A stretch of 64,000 bases of DNA. Source: Uliginosibacterium gangwonense DSM 18521. Its GTDB lineage: Bacteria > Pseudomonadota > Gammaproteobacteria > Burkholderiales > Rhodocyclaceae. The stretch lies in contig NZ_KB892865.1 in the NCBI RefSeq assembly GCF_000373965.1, forward strand, positions 15,338-79,337, written 5' to 3'. The position numbers were made by a program, and so were the translations under genes. Positions 51,244 to 60,098 of this stretch are shown piece by piece (positions within the stretch are counted from its first letter, which is position 1; each line of letters opens with the position of its first letter). A model generated the notes under the pieces. It was not told the DNA's origin, did not search any database, and saw nothing but the letters and a program-made list of their open reading frames with translations.

Positions 51244-53478
51244 CTACATCTCATATGCCCCAACAACAAAAGTACCAGGGGTGCTCACGACTTTTGCCAA
51301 CTCGCTTGCATCACAATTACTCCACAGCAGTTTGTATTGCCTTGGGATAGCCTCGACAAGAACTTTTGCTAGGCTAGACTTCCAATTATTTCCAACCAAT
51401 AAAGTCTCAAGCATACCTAACACTAAGTTAGCATTTGCAAGATCATCGTACCCAACCCAAAGTGCTGTCTGCCGTTCAACATAGTTACTACCCAATGTTT
51501 CTAGCGATTTTATTTCAGCGAGTATAGTGCTTGTGCCTGCCGCCAATACCGCACTGGCTTCATTTATCGTAGTCACGGCCTCCAGGGCTCTCAGGACTGG
51601 CAGCACAGGATTTACATAAAAGGCGGCGGCATAGGTCGCACTAGATCCTGGGTACACGAATAGGGCAACAGGCATATTGCTAGGCATGGATGGAATCATA
51701 GCAGGAGAGTACATAGAATTATTTTCTGCAGAAATATACGCATTTGCCCCCCACGTATCACCAACACTAATCCCTCCAAGCCCTCTGTAGCATCCAAACG
51801 TGGTAGCTTCATCTTCCACTATTGGGTTAGCGTTCTCGAATCTGTCGCTATCGTCACTCACGACTTCAAATATCTGAAGTCCAGAATAGTCTTCGATATC
51901 CTTACTTTCTAAAACCCCAAAAACAGATGGCAACTCCCTCCCGATATATGTCACCCCGTCAACGTAGAGCACGTTTTCGTCATAGTACAAACGTAGCTCT
52001 GGAAATATATATGAATGCCTGATACGCCCACTTATAGGTCTAAATTTTATATTTCGTACAACCCCAGGATCAGGATAGAGCGGGTAGGAGCTAATCGCTG
52101 AACCACTTACTGCTTCGTCTTCAACCTCAACAAGCATTGAAACATTATCAAACACGTCAATCTGCCTTAAGAAGTGCGTGGTGCCTCCAGAGAACGCTAT
52201 GCTTTTGTACATATAACCTCGGTTATGCGTATGCTCCCAATGCATCGTTTTGGTACTTACAGGCTCAAGAGGAAACAAATCAACCACCAAGTCACCAACT
52301 GAGTTAATCCTAACGAGCTTCAGCAATGCCTCCATACGCGTATTGGAACGTTCGCCACTCTTATTCCACACCACCCTCCCAACATATGACAACATTACAG
52401 CGCACCCTGCCAACGGCATCGCCCATACCAAATTCGTAACCTCTGTATATAAATCTGTACCTATACCAGAGTACTCCATTGAGTTTCCATCCTTTGCCGA
52501 AACAACTTCGCTTCCGGTATAAAAAACGCCTAACGCCAATTCAAAGAAAGACGTCACCGGACGTTCTCCATCATGCAGAATAAAGCTATTCAGAACACTT
52601 GCCGTATCCTCCAAAAAAGAGACTTTTGCAACACCAAGACTACGTGTAATTTTTATAGTTATCGACGCCCCCGTAACCGACACAAAATATGTACCAATTT
52701 TCGCTATTTTAGACTCACAAATTTTGTAATGGGCATTTATTAAAAAACCAGACTCGTCTCTATTTACCACAAATGGGTGTAGTTCACATTTCCAATTAAT
52801 CCCAAGAAATGAGAATACAAAAGACGCCCTTCCTTCATTATCAATAGCAACGACACCTACTTTCATAGGCGTAAGTTCTGCTTCGTGCGGGATATCAAAT
52901 TTAGCCACTTCAATTGTTTTTTCTGAAGGGTAATCAGCGCTAGTTACAGGATCACTGCAGGCGACGATCCGCACCCCTCCGGGATACTCACACAACACTC
53001 TTGAACTGTAGCTCAAAACAGGAGAAATTGCGTTTTCCCAATTAGGCACAAGCGTACTCACCTTTGGTAGCCGACTTGCCCATGAATGTCTAGAAAGCCT
53101 TGCGGATTTTCTTATCAAGTTAAGCGAGACTAGTGACGTCTTTACACTTTTTTCGCCAGCAACTTTAACTTTAAACACCCTGTTTTCAACTTTAACATTT
53201 AATACACGGTTCCCCAAAAATACATACGGAATAACCGTTGAAGCATATATAAACGTCAATTCATTCTTTTGTGCAACAACGACCTCACCACCTTGCATCA
53301 CCCCCTGCCGTACCGCTCGCACAACGACCATAAACCCTTTATGCACAATCGTTTTACTCACAATTGTGCATTTATTACCCAATCCAGCCTGAAGTCTTTT
53401 CCAAAGCTCCAGCCCCACAACACCGGCTTCAACAGCCCCCGCCGAAGAGTCTGGCAGTACGATTTTAGGCGTACTCAC
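51244..53478 (-). CDS. Large AT-rich protein of unknown function between terminase and portal
   Basis: A 744-residue protein starting at GTG 53478, overlapping the previous stop by one base. It looks beta-rich in the first 600 residues (NRVLNVKVENRVFKVKVAGE, FLRQIDVFDNVSMLVEVEDE), with a helical C-terminus (INEASAVLAAGTSTILAEIK). No catalytic motif, signal peptide or known repeat was recognised. Its base composition is clearly AT-richer than the flanking terminase and portal genes. Candidates are a receptor-binding or tail protein, or a cargo (moron) gene. I cannot choose from the sequence alone. Confidence 0.6.
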   Translation of the reverse strand: MSTPKIVLPDSSAGAVEAGVVGLELWKRLQAGLGNKCTIVSKTIVHKGFMVVVRAVRQGVMQGGEVVVAQKNELTFIYASTVIPYVFLGNRVLNVKVENRVFKVKVAGEKSVKTSLVSLNLIRKSARLSRHSWASRLPKVSTLVPNWENAISPVLSYSSRVLCEYPGGVRIVACSDPVTSADYPSEKTIEVAKFDIPHEAELTPMKVGVVAIDNEGRASFVFSFLGINWKCELHPFVVNRDESGFLINAHYKICESKIAKIGTYFVSVTGASITIKITRSLGVAKVSFLEDTASVLNSFILHDGERPVTSFFELALGVFYTGSEVVSAKDGNSMEYSGIGTDLYTEVTNLVWAMPLAGCAVMLSYVGRVVWNKSGERSNTRMEALLKLVRINSVGDLVVDLFPLEPVSTKTMHWEHTHNRGYMYKSIAFSGGTTHFLRQIDVFDNVSMLVEVEDEAVSGSAISSYPLYPDPGVVRNIKFRPISGRIRHSYIFPELRLYYDENVLYVDGVTYIGRELPSVFGVLESKDIEDYSGLQIFEVVSDDSDRFENANPIVEDEATTFGCYRGLGGISVGDTWGANAYISAENNSMYSPAMIPSMPSNMPVALFVYPGSSATYAAAFYVNPVLPVLRALEAVTTINEASAVLAAGTSTILAEIKSLETLGSNYVERQTALWVGYDDLANANLVLGMLETLLVGNNWKSSLAKVLVEAIPRQYKLLWSNCDASELAKVVSTPGTFVVGAYEM

Positions 53479-53675
53479 ACCCTCACCCCCAGATCGTCAT
53501 ACTTGACCACTTCGCTTTCACCCGTAAGCAGTTCGTACTCGACAAAACCATCTTCGAACCACACAGAAAGCACTTCGCCACGACCGTAATGCGTATGTGC
53601 ATACTGAGCCACTGCGTTGAACACGTGCCGAGGCACACCGCTCTGATTCTCAAACTGCATCGTGATAGGTGTCAT
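53475..53675 (-). CDS. Small protein with WFEDG-type beta fold
   Basis: A 66-residue protein (ATG 53675, two bases after the large terminase stop; a GTG at 53684 would add three residues). VFNAVAQYAHTHYGRGEVLS is followed by VWFEDGFVEYELLTGESEVV, a compact beta segment. No family is recognised. Overlap with the next start suggests it is translated together with the 744-residue protein and may be its partner. Confidence 0.55.
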   Translation of the reverse strand: MTPITMQFENQSGVPRHVFNAVAQYAHTHYGRGEVLSVWFEDGFVEYELLTGESEVVKYDDLGVRV

Positions 53676-53676
53676 G

Positions 53677-55506
53677 TCATGCACTCATGTGAGTAACCCC
53701 GGCTTCACCGGTAAAATCGGAAAGGCGATCTTTCCAGCTCTTGATCCTGGGAGTCGTATCCTTGGGCCTGGGCGCGGCACGCGTCAGTGTCAAGCGCACA
53801 GCCCAGGCAGCGCCGTCAATAATGTCGTCATGCTTGCCAGCAGGGAACCGGGTGAATTCCGCAAACAGGTCACGGAACCAAGGGGCTTTCTCGTCGAAAT
53901 ACACCTTACCAAGCTGCATGCGGCCCCGTAGCGGACTGGCCCGTACCATCTTGTCAGTGAGCGGTTTCAGCACCTCGTAACTGGGGTAGAACCGCAACTC
54001 GTCGCAACGCTTGAGGAACTGGGCCTCCATCGTCTTCCAGATCTGCCCGTCCTCAAACCCTAATAGGGTGGCATCCCATTCGCGTGCGTACTCAATCAAC
54101 TGGTCGACAATGATCAGCGAGTCGCTGAAACGAAAACGCCGAACGTCCAGCACGTAGAGGTTGTCGCGGTGATCCTGGCCCAGTGTCACGCCCACGGTGT
54201 AATCCGATTCCTTGCCCGTGCTGATTGCAAAGTCCCATGCTTGATAGACGTGCAGTTCGCTCTTTGCCGGTGGCATGCCGTAATAGCGGAACATGTCCTT
54301 GGTGAAGAACATGCCGTCCTCCGGCATGGGGTTCTGCTGGTACAGCGCGTTCCAGACCCACTGCTGACCGGCAGCAATCAGGTTGCGCTTGATGCGCAGC
54401 ATCGCCTCGGTATCGTATCGTGCAGGGTGCAGTGCAGTGCCCTTTGGCCGAGTCATCCTGGCCCCCGCTGGGGGCAGCTCTCCCGGCAGAATCTCAATGA
54501 TGCTGTCGTCTGTCAGCAGGAACTCATCGCCCTGTTCGTTGATGGCCGGGTAGCGTACCACCTCGAACTTGTCCCCCTCCCCCGACTCCATCACCGCCTG
54601 GATGCGTCCGGCCCAATCCGCTTCTGACCACCACGTCATAATCCCCAGCACGCCGCCCCCAGGGGCGAGGCGCGTATATGCTGTTGAGCTATACCATTCC
54701 CAGGTATTATCCGTAATCGTTTGCGAAGCAGCCGCTTCCTTGTCTTTCACCAAGTCATCCAGCAGCAGGATGTGAGCACCTCTGCCCGTAATCCCTGTGC
54801 CGACCCCGGCAGCCAGATAGCCACCACCACTCAGCAGGTTCCAGTTCTCCGTGGACTGGCTCGCGGGGTCCAGTACGCACTCAGGAAAAACCACCTGGAA
54901 CGCCGGATCACGCAGCAGATCCCGAATATACCGGCTGAAGCTCAAGGTCAGGCTGGCCGTGTGGCTGGCAGCGATGATTTCCCAATCCGGGTGCTGGCCC
55001 AGCACCCAGGGCGGGAAGTTCCGGGAGCCAATCTCGCTTTTCCCGAGGCGTGGAGGGGTCATCAGCAGCAGCCGGGGGCTTTCCCCTCGCTCCACAGCCT
55101 TCAGGAAGCGCTCCAGGCGCCTACAGATGTCCTCGTGGACCCATCCAGCCAGATACTTGGGGCGGAAGCGCCGGATAAAGGGTAGAAGGCGGCGGCGAGC
55201 CAGTTCCCTGGCTGCCAGCTCGGCCATAGGGTTCGCCCTGGCAGCCTCCATATCGAATTTTGGCGGCTCATAAGCTGCGGTGGCCTCTCCAAGGGGGAGA
55301 AAACCGCTCTGAGGGGCGATTTCGGGGCTTTCCGGAGGGGTTTCAGGGCTGAGCCTTACCTTCCGGGCGGGTCTCCGGGTCTTTTTGAGCGGTTCCGAGG
55401 GTGGGGCAAACCCTGCATCCGAGCAGAACGGACACACCCCGTTGACCAAAGTGCCGGCCTCCCGAGGCGACTGACACACTGCGCACGTTGCCAGATCAGT
55501 GCTCAA
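53677..55506 (-). CDS. Terminase large subunit with N-terminal zinc ribbon
   Basis: A 609-residue packaging motor. Cys8-x2-Cys11 and Cys25-x2-Cys28 form a zinc ribbon before a Pro-rich linker, which is not usual. The ATPase has a Walker A-like LLLMTPPRLGKSEIGSR (about residues 148-164) and Walker B HILLLDDLVKD (about 245). The nuclease domain shows YQAWDFAIST (first acidic residue) and GKHDDIIDGAAWAVRLTL (last). It cuts concatemers and pumps DNA into the head. The start overlaps the small subunit by 11 bases. Confidence 0.92.
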   Translation of the reverse strand: MSTDLATCAVCQSPREAGTLVNGVCPFCSDAGFAPPSEPLKKTRRPARKVRLSPETPPESPEIAPQSGFLPLGEATAAYEPPKFDMEAARANPMAELAARELARRRLLPFIRRFRPKYLAGWVHEDICRRLERFLKAVERGESPRLLLMTPPRLGKSEIGSRNFPPWVLGQHPDWEIIAASHTASLTLSFSRYIRDLLRDPAFQVVFPECVLDPASQSTENWNLLSGGGYLAAGVGTGITGRGAHILLLDDLVKDKEAAASQTITDNTWEWYSSTAYTRLAPGGGVLGIMTWWSEADWAGRIQAVMESGEGDKFEVVRYPAINEQGDEFLLTDDSIIEILPGELPPAGARMTRPKGTALHPARYDTEAMLRIKRNLIAAGQQWVWNALYQQNPMPEDGMFFTKDMFRYYGMPPAKSELHVYQAWDFAISTGKESDYTVGVTLGQDHRDNLYVLDVRRFRFSDSLIIVDQLIEYAREWDATLLGFEDGQIWKTMEAQFLKRCDELRFYPSYEVLKPLTDKMVRASPLRGRMQLGKVYFDEKAPWFRDLFAEFTRFPAGKHDDIIDGAAWAVRLTLTRAAPRPKDTTPRIKSWKDRLSDFTGEAGVTHMSA

Positions 55507-55978
55507 TGGGTGGCTCCACGTCGATAATCATGCCATCCCCCTCGCCACAGGCTATCGCCAACAGCTCTGCGTCGCTCATGACCTCGAACTTCGAACGCAG
55601 CCTGCCCTGGCTGGTCGTCAGTTCCACCTTCTTGACCTCTGGCGCGTAGAAACCGAGCATCTTTCCGACTTCCGACCAGCCTTTAATCATCGCGCCTGGA
55701 TCTCCTGCAAGCCGGGCGAGGTTGATGGCGTCCATGAACCCTTCCAACACGTCCAGGCGACGGATCTGCGCCGCTGATGACAGCTCAGTACGGGCCTCAG
55801 CCAGAGCTTTCGCTACATCCGGGGCGCGCGCGACGGCATGCCCGTGAGTCGAAGCTGAATACCCGGCTGCAAGAGCTGCTTGAGATAGCGTTTGGCCGTC
55901 GAGAACGGCTTCCGTGAAAGCCTCCTGCTTCTCGGTCAGTACGGATCGCTTCGATTGTCTGGACTTGGATGCCGCCAT
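55496..55978 (-). CDS. Terminase small subunit
   Basis: A 160-residue protein with an N-terminal helix-turn-helix-like region (LTEKQEAFTEAVLDGQTLSQ, AALAAGYSASTHGHAVARAP) and a helical oligomerisation core (RRLDVLEGFMDAINLARLAG), typical of small terminase subunits. It recognises the packaging site. The basic start (AASKSRQSKRS) probably binds DNA. It is the first gene of the leftward late block. Confidence 0.85.
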   Translation of the reverse strand: MAASKSRQSKRSVLTEKQEAFTEAVLDGQTLSQAALAAGYSASTHGHAVARAPDVAKALAEARTELSSAAQIRRLDVLEGFMDAINLARLAGDPGAMIKGWSEVGKMLGFYAPEVKKVELTTSQGRLRSKFEVMSDAELLAIACGEGDGMIIDVEPPIEH

Positions 55979-56275
55979 ACTCTCTATCAGATTTTCACAC
56001 TCATCTTACAGAGAGTAGCACGGACAAATTCGGTACACAATTTTTAGAAAAATTTTTGGGTTTCGAATTCAAAACAAGGGGTGGGGTACTTCGGATTTGA
56101 TTCTGTGAATTTGGTACGAAGTTATTCGCGCTACATCCCTCCCACCCCAGTACAAAGTCCCCACCCCACTTCGGATTTCGTTTTTCGCGTGCCCTTGCGC
56201 GTTCGAAAAAAGCATTCGAACGCTTTGAATTTCTGGTGTGTAGTTTCTCTCAACTCATCTATCCAGGAGTTCATC
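55979..56275. promoter_or_regulatory. Divergent control region between terminase and rightward genes
   Basis: This 297-base region separates the leftward late block from the rightward genes. It includes repeats of CCACCCC/GGGTGGGG and two copies of ACTTCGGATTT (near 56089 and 56168). A perfect palindrome GCGTTCGAA (56199-56207) / TTCGAACGC (56215-56223) lies 53 bases before the gene at 56276 and is probably an operator. A packaging (cos/pac) site could also lie here. No gene is supported. Confidence 0.55.
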
Positions 56276-56500
56276 ATGGCCTACGTATCCACCCGCACCC
56301 ACGCCGCAGTCGAGCAAGAAGAAAAGCATCCTTTGAACAAGGAAGCCGTTGCCAATGCTGCGGGCCTACTCATCCGCAATACCGTGGTAGCCACCGTCAC
56401 TACCAGCAAGGCTGTCGGTCAAGGCTTCTGGCAAGGACTGCGTGGCAACGCCTACGTCGAGGAAGAAGTGAAGTCCGCACCACGTCGTACACGGCGCTAA
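56276..56500 (+). CDS. Small early protein (74 residues)
   Basis: ATG 56276 has AGGAG at 56264-56268. AYVSTRTHAAVEQEEKHPLN, then AVANAAGLLIRNTVVATVTT and a basic tail (SAPRRTRR) give a small, mixed-charge protein without a recognised family. It is the first rightward gene, near the palindromic operator, so a regulatory or host-takeover role is possible. Confidence 0.6.
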   Translation: MAYVSTRTHAAVEQEEKHPLNKEAVANAAGLLIRNTVVATVTTSKAVGQGFWQGLRGNAYVEEEVKSAPRRTRR

Positions 56501-56548
56501 GCACATCTCCCGGAGCAATCCGGGCAACCCACCACACAGGGGACTCAC

Positions 56549-56794
56549 ATGAACATGCTCACGTTCCTGTCACATCTGGATCTCATGCCGCTACTTTACG
56601 GCATCATCATATTCTTAGGTCTGTGGTCGATGTGGCACAAGCTCAGAACCCTGCGACTGGTTTCATTCTGTGTTGAAGCCGGTGTTTTCTGGCTGGTGTT
56701 CAGCCTACACGGCGGCACGATGGCAGGCGGCTTTGCCGCAACCGTAGCAGCGCTACTTGCTGGCCGCATATTCAGACCGAGGAAAAATGTATGA
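56549..56794 (+). CDS. Small two-helix membrane protein
   Basis: An 81-residue protein with membrane helices at about residues 13-30 (LMPLLYGIIIFLGLWSMW) and 42-72 (EAGVFWLVFSLHGGTMAGGF). A good ribosome binding site (AGGGGA) precedes the ATG. The stop overlaps the next start (ATGA). Superinfection exclusion is a frequent role for such early phage membrane proteins, but nothing in the sequence proves it. Confidence 0.65.
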   Translation: MNMLTFLSHLDLMPLLYGIIIFLGLWSMWHKLRTLRLVSFCVEAGVFWLVFSLHGGTMAGGFAATVAALLAGRIFRPRKNV

Positions 56795-56982
56795 GCAAAA
56801 TCTTCATCAGTGAAGACGATCTGGGCGAGGCAGCCCAGTTCGTGCTGGATCAGGCAGACGAAACGGCTGATCCGCTGCACATTCTGCTGGCACGCGAAGA
56901 CGACCCGGACGAAGCGTTCTTCGCCGCGTTGGAAGAACTGCTGCGCGAGCGCCGCGTTCATCGCACCGCCACCTTCCACTAA
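56791..56982 (+). CDS. Small acidic protein
   Basis: A 63-residue, strongly acidic protein (ISEDDLGEAAQFVLDQADET, REDDPDEAFFAALEELLRER) with a basic, His-containing tail. It is coupled to the membrane protein before it by a 4-base overlap. Acidic proteins of this size can mimic DNA or inhibit host enzymes; this is a possibility, not an assignment. Confidence 0.6.
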   Translation: MSKIFISEDDLGEAAQFVLDQADETADPLHILLAREDDPDEAFFAALEELLRERRVHRTATFH

Positions 56983-57058
56983 TCAGTCGCTATCCAGCCC
57001 AAGCGACGACGGACGCTGTACCCGTCACTCATCTCCCGCACATTCGAAAGGAAATACC

Positions 57059-57958
57059 ATGTCTATCAATCTCGACCTGACCACCCTCATCATGGCCCTG
57101 CCTGAACAAGCCCAACGTACCGTGCTCTACGGCCTTGTCGGCTCACTCAATGCCCGCGTCATTGGCTCGTGCGCCCGCATCGTGCAATATGTGGAGCGCG
57201 AAGGCAGTGATGTGAGCACCGAGATCGTCAACGGCTTCGCCAAGACTGCGGAAGACGCACGTCTGCGAGCCGACCTAGGCACCGGACACGACACGTGGCT
57301 GGAACTGCTTGACACCGTTGCACTGCGTGACAACCTGCACGCACTGCTCGCTTCGGTCGTCAATGACGATGAAGTATTGCCCTACTCCGGCACCCTCGCC
57401 TTCATGACCTCGGGCGAGGCACGTGTGCCCAACAAGGAGCAACTCGATGCACTGGTTGCAGCCCTTGCCACACCCGGGCTGACCGCCGAGGTCGTCACCA
57501 CCGTCTACAAGGCGGAGGTGGCCCGCCAACGCGCCGAGATGGCAGCCAAGTCACACAGCATCATGGACGTGCTCACCGCACTGCCTTACCCGGAGGACTA
57601 CGACGAAGAAACCGACTACTTCTGCCGCCTGCCTCATCTCACCCAACTGGCAATTACCAACAAGGCGCTCGATGCACTGAACAAGGCACGCAACAACGTC
57701 GTGGTCGGGATGCTGCAACGTCGCTCATCAGCCAACATCGGGGACATCCCGTTGATCAATGCGGCAATGGGCGAGGTGGACGTCGCCCTCCGCAACGCCG
57801 ACAGTGGGCTGGACAACACCACCGCGCAACAGATCGCTGAACAGCAGGTGGCGGAGCACAAAAAAGCAGTGCGTCGTTCAGCCGCAGCGAAGAAAGCCGC
57901 CGCAACACGCAAGCTTACAAGGTGCAAGACCGGCGAGACCGCAACCGTTCCTGCATGA
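57059..57958 (+). CDS. Early helical protein of unknown function (299 residues)
   Basis: ATG 57059 has AAAGGAAA upstream. The protein is nearly all helical (LDLTTLIMALPEQAQRTVLY, RVIGSCARIVQYVEREGSDV, NKEQLDALVAALATPGLTAE), with a Lys/Arg/Ala-rich, histone-like C-terminus (HKKAVRRSAAAKKAAATRKL). That tail suggests nucleic-acid binding. No family is recognised. It ends a group of four rightward genes before the repeat-rich region. Confidence 0.6.
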   Translation: MSINLDLTTLIMALPEQAQRTVLYGLVGSLNARVIGSCARIVQYVEREGSDVSTEIVNGFAKTAEDARLRADLGTGHDTWLELLDTVALRDNLHALLASVVNDDEVLPYSGTLAFMTSGEARVPNKEQLDALVAALATPGLTAEVVTTVYKAEVARQRAEMAAKSHSIMDVLTALPYPEDYDEETDYFCRLPHLTQLAITNKALDALNKARNNVVVGMLQRRSSANIGDIPLINAAMGEVDVALRNADSGLDNTTAQQIAEQQVAEHKKAVRRSAAAKKAAATRKLTRCKTGETATVPA

Positions 57959-58760
57959 CAGACAACCACTCCGCCTTGTGCGGGGTGGTTTGTTCTCAGG
58001 ACAAACGACTACGGGACTAAATTCTAATTCGTCCATTCAAAATGCTTTGGGCATAGTGCTAAAAATATGCAGTAACAATGTTACGGTTTGTTACGAAATT
58101 TCAAACCTCTACTGGTAAATATAATTTTTAAGCCATTTTACAGCTCAATTCTCAGTTCTATGTACTAACTCTAAAATTTCATAACAAATCGTAACATCGT
58201 TACAAGTCTTGTGCCACAACGGTTTCCGTGTAGCAAAGTTGTTACAAAATCGCGTTTGTAACGAAATTTCAGCCCTGTTCGGAGCAACCCCGGTCAACAG
58301 CGAAAATGCGGGTATTTGGTTCGAAAGAACAACAAAGCCAAAATGTAACGATTTTCGGCAAAGATTGTAACAGGGATTAAGGGGTGGGTCGGAACGCATT
58401 TTGCGCCCGTGTTGACGCATAACGCATATTTACACTGAATAACCACTTTTACATGTCGACAATGTTCTCCTGCCCGACACCTCATATGCATTTTGATACA
58501 CCCTAACGGACAGCGGAAAACAATCAAGCTAAGCGATACACTATATTCTGTCCATGTATGCTCATGAACATACGCCCTCCAGCTTCGCGGTTCACTTTCT
58601 GTTGAAGCTTCCAATTTGCACGCATTTCCACTCACAAAGAATTTTGCTTTTGTTTCATATAAATATGAGCGTAGTCGGAGCAGACAAGGCTCAAAACAAA
58701 CGTCATCAAACTGCAACATAAAAACCAGTTGCAGGTTATCAACCCTAGAGAGGAAACAGA
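57959..58760. promoter_or_regulatory. 802-base AT-rich control region with GTAAC-N3-GTTAC repeats
   Basis: No gene is supported here. A 30-bp near-perfect inverted repeat (arms 58072-58101 and 58174-58203, three mismatches) contains the palindromes GTAAC-AAT-GTTAC (58072-58084) and GTAAC-ATC-GTTAC (58191-58203). A third partial copy, TTTGTAACGAAATTTC (58255-58270), matches 58087-58102 with one mismatch. The layout fits an iteron-type origin or a multi-site operator controlling the toxin gene downstream. The 3' part holds the start region of the gene at 58761. Confidence 0.65.
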
Positions 58761-59957
58761 ATGAAACCAAACGATCTGAAGCTGAATGTATTGTCTGCTG
58801 CGCTTTCTGCATCAAACGATACCTATCCGAAATACAAAGATGCAATTCTCAAAATCATGACCTATTCCGCGCAGGTCAAGGGCTATGTACTCCCAGGCCT
58901 GAGTCATGCTGAAAACTGGCCGGGCGGAAAAGATGTTTACGCAAAAACCCAAGAGGATTGGGCCAAAACTACCGGTAGTCTGCGTGCCTGGGCAGTGAAT
59001 GTCCTCGAAGATCTGACCTTTATGCCCGAATACCTGCTTCGCGGCAGCGTATTGATCATCATACCGACCTTGGATGTATGTATCTCGGACGTGGATCGCT
59101 TGATCAAAAACCCGAAAGACCAGCGCTTCAAGCAAGACTTGCTGGACAATCTCAACATCCTTGACGAAAAATTCAAGGGTTATAACGGGCGCATCGACAC
59201 ACTGATCAAGACACTTGAAGATCAGCGCAATGTCTTTGATACCCAGGCAGCACAAATGAGGACAATTGCGGATAACGCAATGAAGACCAAGGGTGTCGAT
59301 CAAAACAAGATCAAGAAACTCAACCAGGAAATCGACCAGCTTCAGGCCGACATCACTGCACGTGCTATAGCAATCGCCGGGGGCAGTGTCGCCGCTATTC
59401 TGGGTATTGCCATTGGTGTCGTGGGCATTGGACTGGCTGTGGCCACAGGCGGGGTAAGTCTGTTCCTCTTGATCCCTGCTCTACTCATCACTGCAGGTGG
59501 TGCGTACATCATTGCCACCAACGCGATACAGATAGAAGAAGACAAGGCCAAGATCGCTATCGACAGCGCTCATATCACCGAATTGGAAGCTGATGTAGTG
59601 CTGTTGCAGAAGATGTCGGAAACTCTTTCCGGCTTCGCCAATCAAGTTGCCGAAATGAAGACGGCACTCAGCACAATCATTCAGCCGTGGTCGGAAACCT
59701 CCAAGTATCTCCAGGCATCCATAGCTACTATAAAAGGAATGGAAGAATCTACCAGCGACGACTGGGTCGCAGTGAAAGGGCAACTCGAACTGATCAGAAC
59801 AGGTTGGGACGTGGTCACTGCTACGATGAAGGAAATCACCATCGACGGCAAGATGTACCCGAATGCCAAGCTCGAAATTGGTATGAACGATACACAAGTC
59901 AAACAAGCACTTGATGCGAGCAAGTCGGTAAACATCGTTCAATACCTTGCTGCTTGA
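58761..59957 (+). CDS. ClyA/HBL-like alpha-helical pore-forming toxin
   Basis: A 398-residue protein with long amphipathic helices. A hydrophobic hairpin of about 55 residues lies at about 202-257 (SVAAILGIAIGVVGIGLAVA, GGVSLFLLIPALLITAGGAY), flanked by coiled coils (DQNKIKKLNQEIDQLQADIT, ELEADVVLLQKMSETLSGFA). That is the layout of the ClyA superfamily (HBL/Nhe, XaxA, MakA), where the hairpin inserts into membranes. No signal peptide is present, as for ClyA. GAGAGGA before the ATG is the ribosome binding site, and a strong terminator follows. Release might occur at phage lysis. The exact subfamily and target are not resolved. Confidence 0.78.
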   Translation: MKPNDLKLNVLSAALSASNDTYPKYKDAILKIMTYSAQVKGYVLPGLSHAENWPGGKDVYAKTQEDWAKTTGSLRAWAVNVLEDLTFMPEYLLRGSVLIIIPTLDVCISDVDRLIKNPKDQRFKQDLLDNLNILDEKFKGYNGRIDTLIKTLEDQRNVFDTQAAQMRTIADNAMKTKGVDQNKIKKLNQEIDQLQADITARAIAIAGGSVAAILGIAIGVVGIGLAVATGGVSLFLLIPALLITAGGAYIIATNAIQIEEDKAKIAIDSAHITELEADVVLLQKMSETLSGFANQVAEMKTALSTIIQPWSETSKYLQASIATIKGMEESTSDDWVAVKGQLELIRTGWDVVTATMKEITIDGKMYPNAKLEIGMNDTQVKQALDASKSVNIVQYLAA

Positions 59958-59980
59958 TAACTTGACCTTGTAATAGAGTA

Positions 59981-60007
59981 AAAAGCCCTCAGATTTGAGG
60001 GCTTTTT
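59981..60007. terminator. Bidirectional terminator between the toxin and secreted-protein genes
   Basis: GCCCTC (59985-59990) and GAGGGC (59997-60002) form a stem with a 6-nt loop, with AAAA before and TTTTT after. It can stop both the toxin gene on + and the convergent gene on -. Confidence 0.9.
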
Positions 60008-60098
60008 GTTTGTGATTCTGTGAAACAGGAGGCGCCGATAAACTTGCTCCAAAGATGAGAATCTCAGGCCTCCCGTATCCGTACCTTATTGGACAAAA

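Noticed and set aside
58294-58845. 183-codon minus frame in the repeat-rich control region
   Set aside because: Cys-rich, without ribosome site, overlapping the promoter and start of the toxin gene on the other strand; judged random.
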